Shown here one piece after another: positions 63,315 to 64,000 of a stretch of 64,000 bases of DNA. The translations under genes were made by a program, and so were the position numbers. The DNA lies in the NCBI GenBank assembly GCA_024743435.1, contig JANSWO010000006.1, forward strand, positions 62,001 to 126,000, written 5' to 3'. The first letter of the stretch is position 1. Each line of letters begins with the position of its first letter. This stretch comes from Pseudomonadaceae bacterium (GTDB lineage Bacteria > Pseudomonadota > Gammaproteobacteria > Pseudomonadales > Azotimanducaceae). The notes under the pieces are model-generated. The model was given only the letters and a program-made list of their open reading frames with translations, was not told where the DNA came from and did no database searches.

Positions 63315-63926
63315 GTGCCGCTGCCCCAAACTAAGGCTTACTTCAATTCACGGACCCGCCAACTGGTGAACGTCTGCAGCCAGCATCCCATTGTCTCCAA
63401 CGACGAAGAACCCCTGGTCCTCGTCGATGCCCAGGACAGAGAAATCGGCTACCTGGACAAAGCCAGTTGCCACGATGGTCCCGGCGTACTGCACCGCGCG
63501 TTTTCGCTCTTTGTGTTCGACAGCAACAACCGGCTACTGCTGCAGCAGCGCGCCGCTGAGAAACGCCTTTGGGGCGGGTTCTGGTCCAACAGCTGCTGCT
63601 CACACCCACGGCAGGGCGAGGCGATGGCAGATGCCGTCAACCGTCGACTCGAGCAGGAGCTTGGGATCGCTGGCGACTTGAGCTTTGCCTACAAGTTCGA
63701 ATATCAAGCGAGCTTTGGCGAGGCCGGCTCGGAACACGAGCTATGCTGGGTATATGTGGGACGAAGTGATGAACAACCGGCATTCAATCCAAACGAAATC
63801 GAGCAGGTGCGATGGCTGGGCCGCGCAGAGCTCGATGCTGAACTCAAGAACAACCCGGAGGCGTTCACGCCCTGGTTCAAACTTGAATGGGCCGAGCTTG
63901 CCAGACGCTCACTTCTGCCTGACTGA
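63315..63926 (+). CDS. idi: Isopentenyl-diphosphate delta-isomerase, type 1
   Basis: This protein of about 203 residues has the type-1 IPP isomerase motifs: LHRAFSLFVFD, NSCCSHPRQGE with the catalytic cysteine, and SEHELCWVY with the catalytic glutamate, in a NUDIX-related fold. It interconverts IPP and DMAPP for isoprenoid synthesis, using Mg2+ or Zn2+. Many bacteria with the MEP pathway do without it; it is common where isoprenoid demand is high, as in carotenoid makers. The start is GTG at 63315 or GTG at 63366; only the second sits close to the family N terminus. No carotenoid gene is seen in the window. Confidence 0.9.
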   Translation: MPLPQTKAYFNSRTRQLVNVCSQHPIVSNDEEPLVLVDAQDREIGYLDKASCHDGPGVLHRAFSLFVFDSNNRLLLQQRAAEKRLWGGFWSNSCCSHPRQGEAMADAVNRRLEQELGIAGDLSFAYKFEYQASFGEAGSEHELCWVYVGRSDEQPAFNPNEIEQVRWLGRAELDAELKNNPEAFTPWFKLEWAELARRSLLPD

Positions 63927-64000
63927 CACTCGCCCTGTCGCTGCAGGTAGTGACGAGGCGCCGACATTCCCGCCGCGCGCGTCCCACTCGATGCCGGGTC
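63927..64000. other. Window end, nothing identified
   Basis: The last 74 bases after idi show no gene start, terminator or other recognisable feature. A neighbouring gene may begin or end just beyond the window. Confidence 0.4.

Overview
The window is chromosomal DNA from a GC-rich Gammaproteobacterium. Its first 16 kb holds two blocks that are conserved in order in Pseudomonas and relatives: rpoN(end)-hpf-ptsN-rapZ-ptsO with mgtE, and pmbA/darP/tldD-yhdP-rng-maf-mreD-mreC-mreB. The genus cannot be fixed by eye. The mix of acyl-CoA, SDR, CoA-transferase and epoxide-hydrolase-like genes further on suggests a free-living heterotroph with a broad catabolic repertoire. I see no phage, insertion sequence, CRISPR array, tRNA or rRNA gene.

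Layout. 1-3.9 kb: end of sigma-54, ribosome hibernation factor, the nitrogen-PTS proteins, RapZ and a Mg2+ channel. 4-16.3 kb: TldE/TldD protease subunits, DarP, the giant AsmA-like YhdP, RNase G, Maf and the MreBCD rod-shape system. 16.5-23.3 kb: an exported DUF6491-like protein, a serine hydrolase, a zinc metallopeptidase, and a permuted ATP-grasp / alpha-E pair translationally coupled to a GST. 23.4-27.8 kb: a Spy/CpxP-like protein divergent from a CpxRA-like two-component system with a paired 15-bp inverted site between them, then a sodium:solute symporter. 27.8-37.1 kb: TauD dioxygenase, TetR regulator, DUF3108-like protein, HAD phosphatase, a 7TM-PAS-GGDEF diguanylate cyclase with a terminator-like leader, an OmpA lipoprotein, a PAP2 phosphatase and small envelope proteins. 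37.3-48.5 kb: two coupled SDRs, a tyrosine phosphatase, a tiny double-glycine-leader peptide, an epoxide-hydrolase-like protein with a thioredoxin lipoprotein, an ethylene-receptor-like histidine kinase with a receiver protein, then MAPEG, thioesterase, NUDIX, a short Hsp70 coupled to a CoA-transferase, and MsrA. 48.6-64 kb: a SEL1-repeat lipoprotein with tRNA 2-selenouridine synthase, a GH78-like protein with degenerate catalytic motifs, a 541-bp intergenic region rich in symmetric elements, enoyl-CoA hydratase, a Rieske oxygenase with inverted domain order coupled to a type-2 IleRS, an LLM oxidoreductase, a DUF6316-like protein, an MFS exporter, an alpha/beta hydrolase and IPP isomerase.

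The strongest leads are: (1) the ethylene-binding-domain kinase and receiver (41.8-43.5 kb), in which all six key ETR1 residues are present; (2) the permuted Rieske oxygenase (55.4-56.2 kb), with a complete iron-site motif placed before the [2Fe-2S] domain; (3) the 58-residue double-glycine peptide at 40 kb; (4) the G-quadruplex motif framed by an 8-bp inverted repeat at 54.45 kb. Functions are read from motifs and gene order only; no database search or alignment was run.
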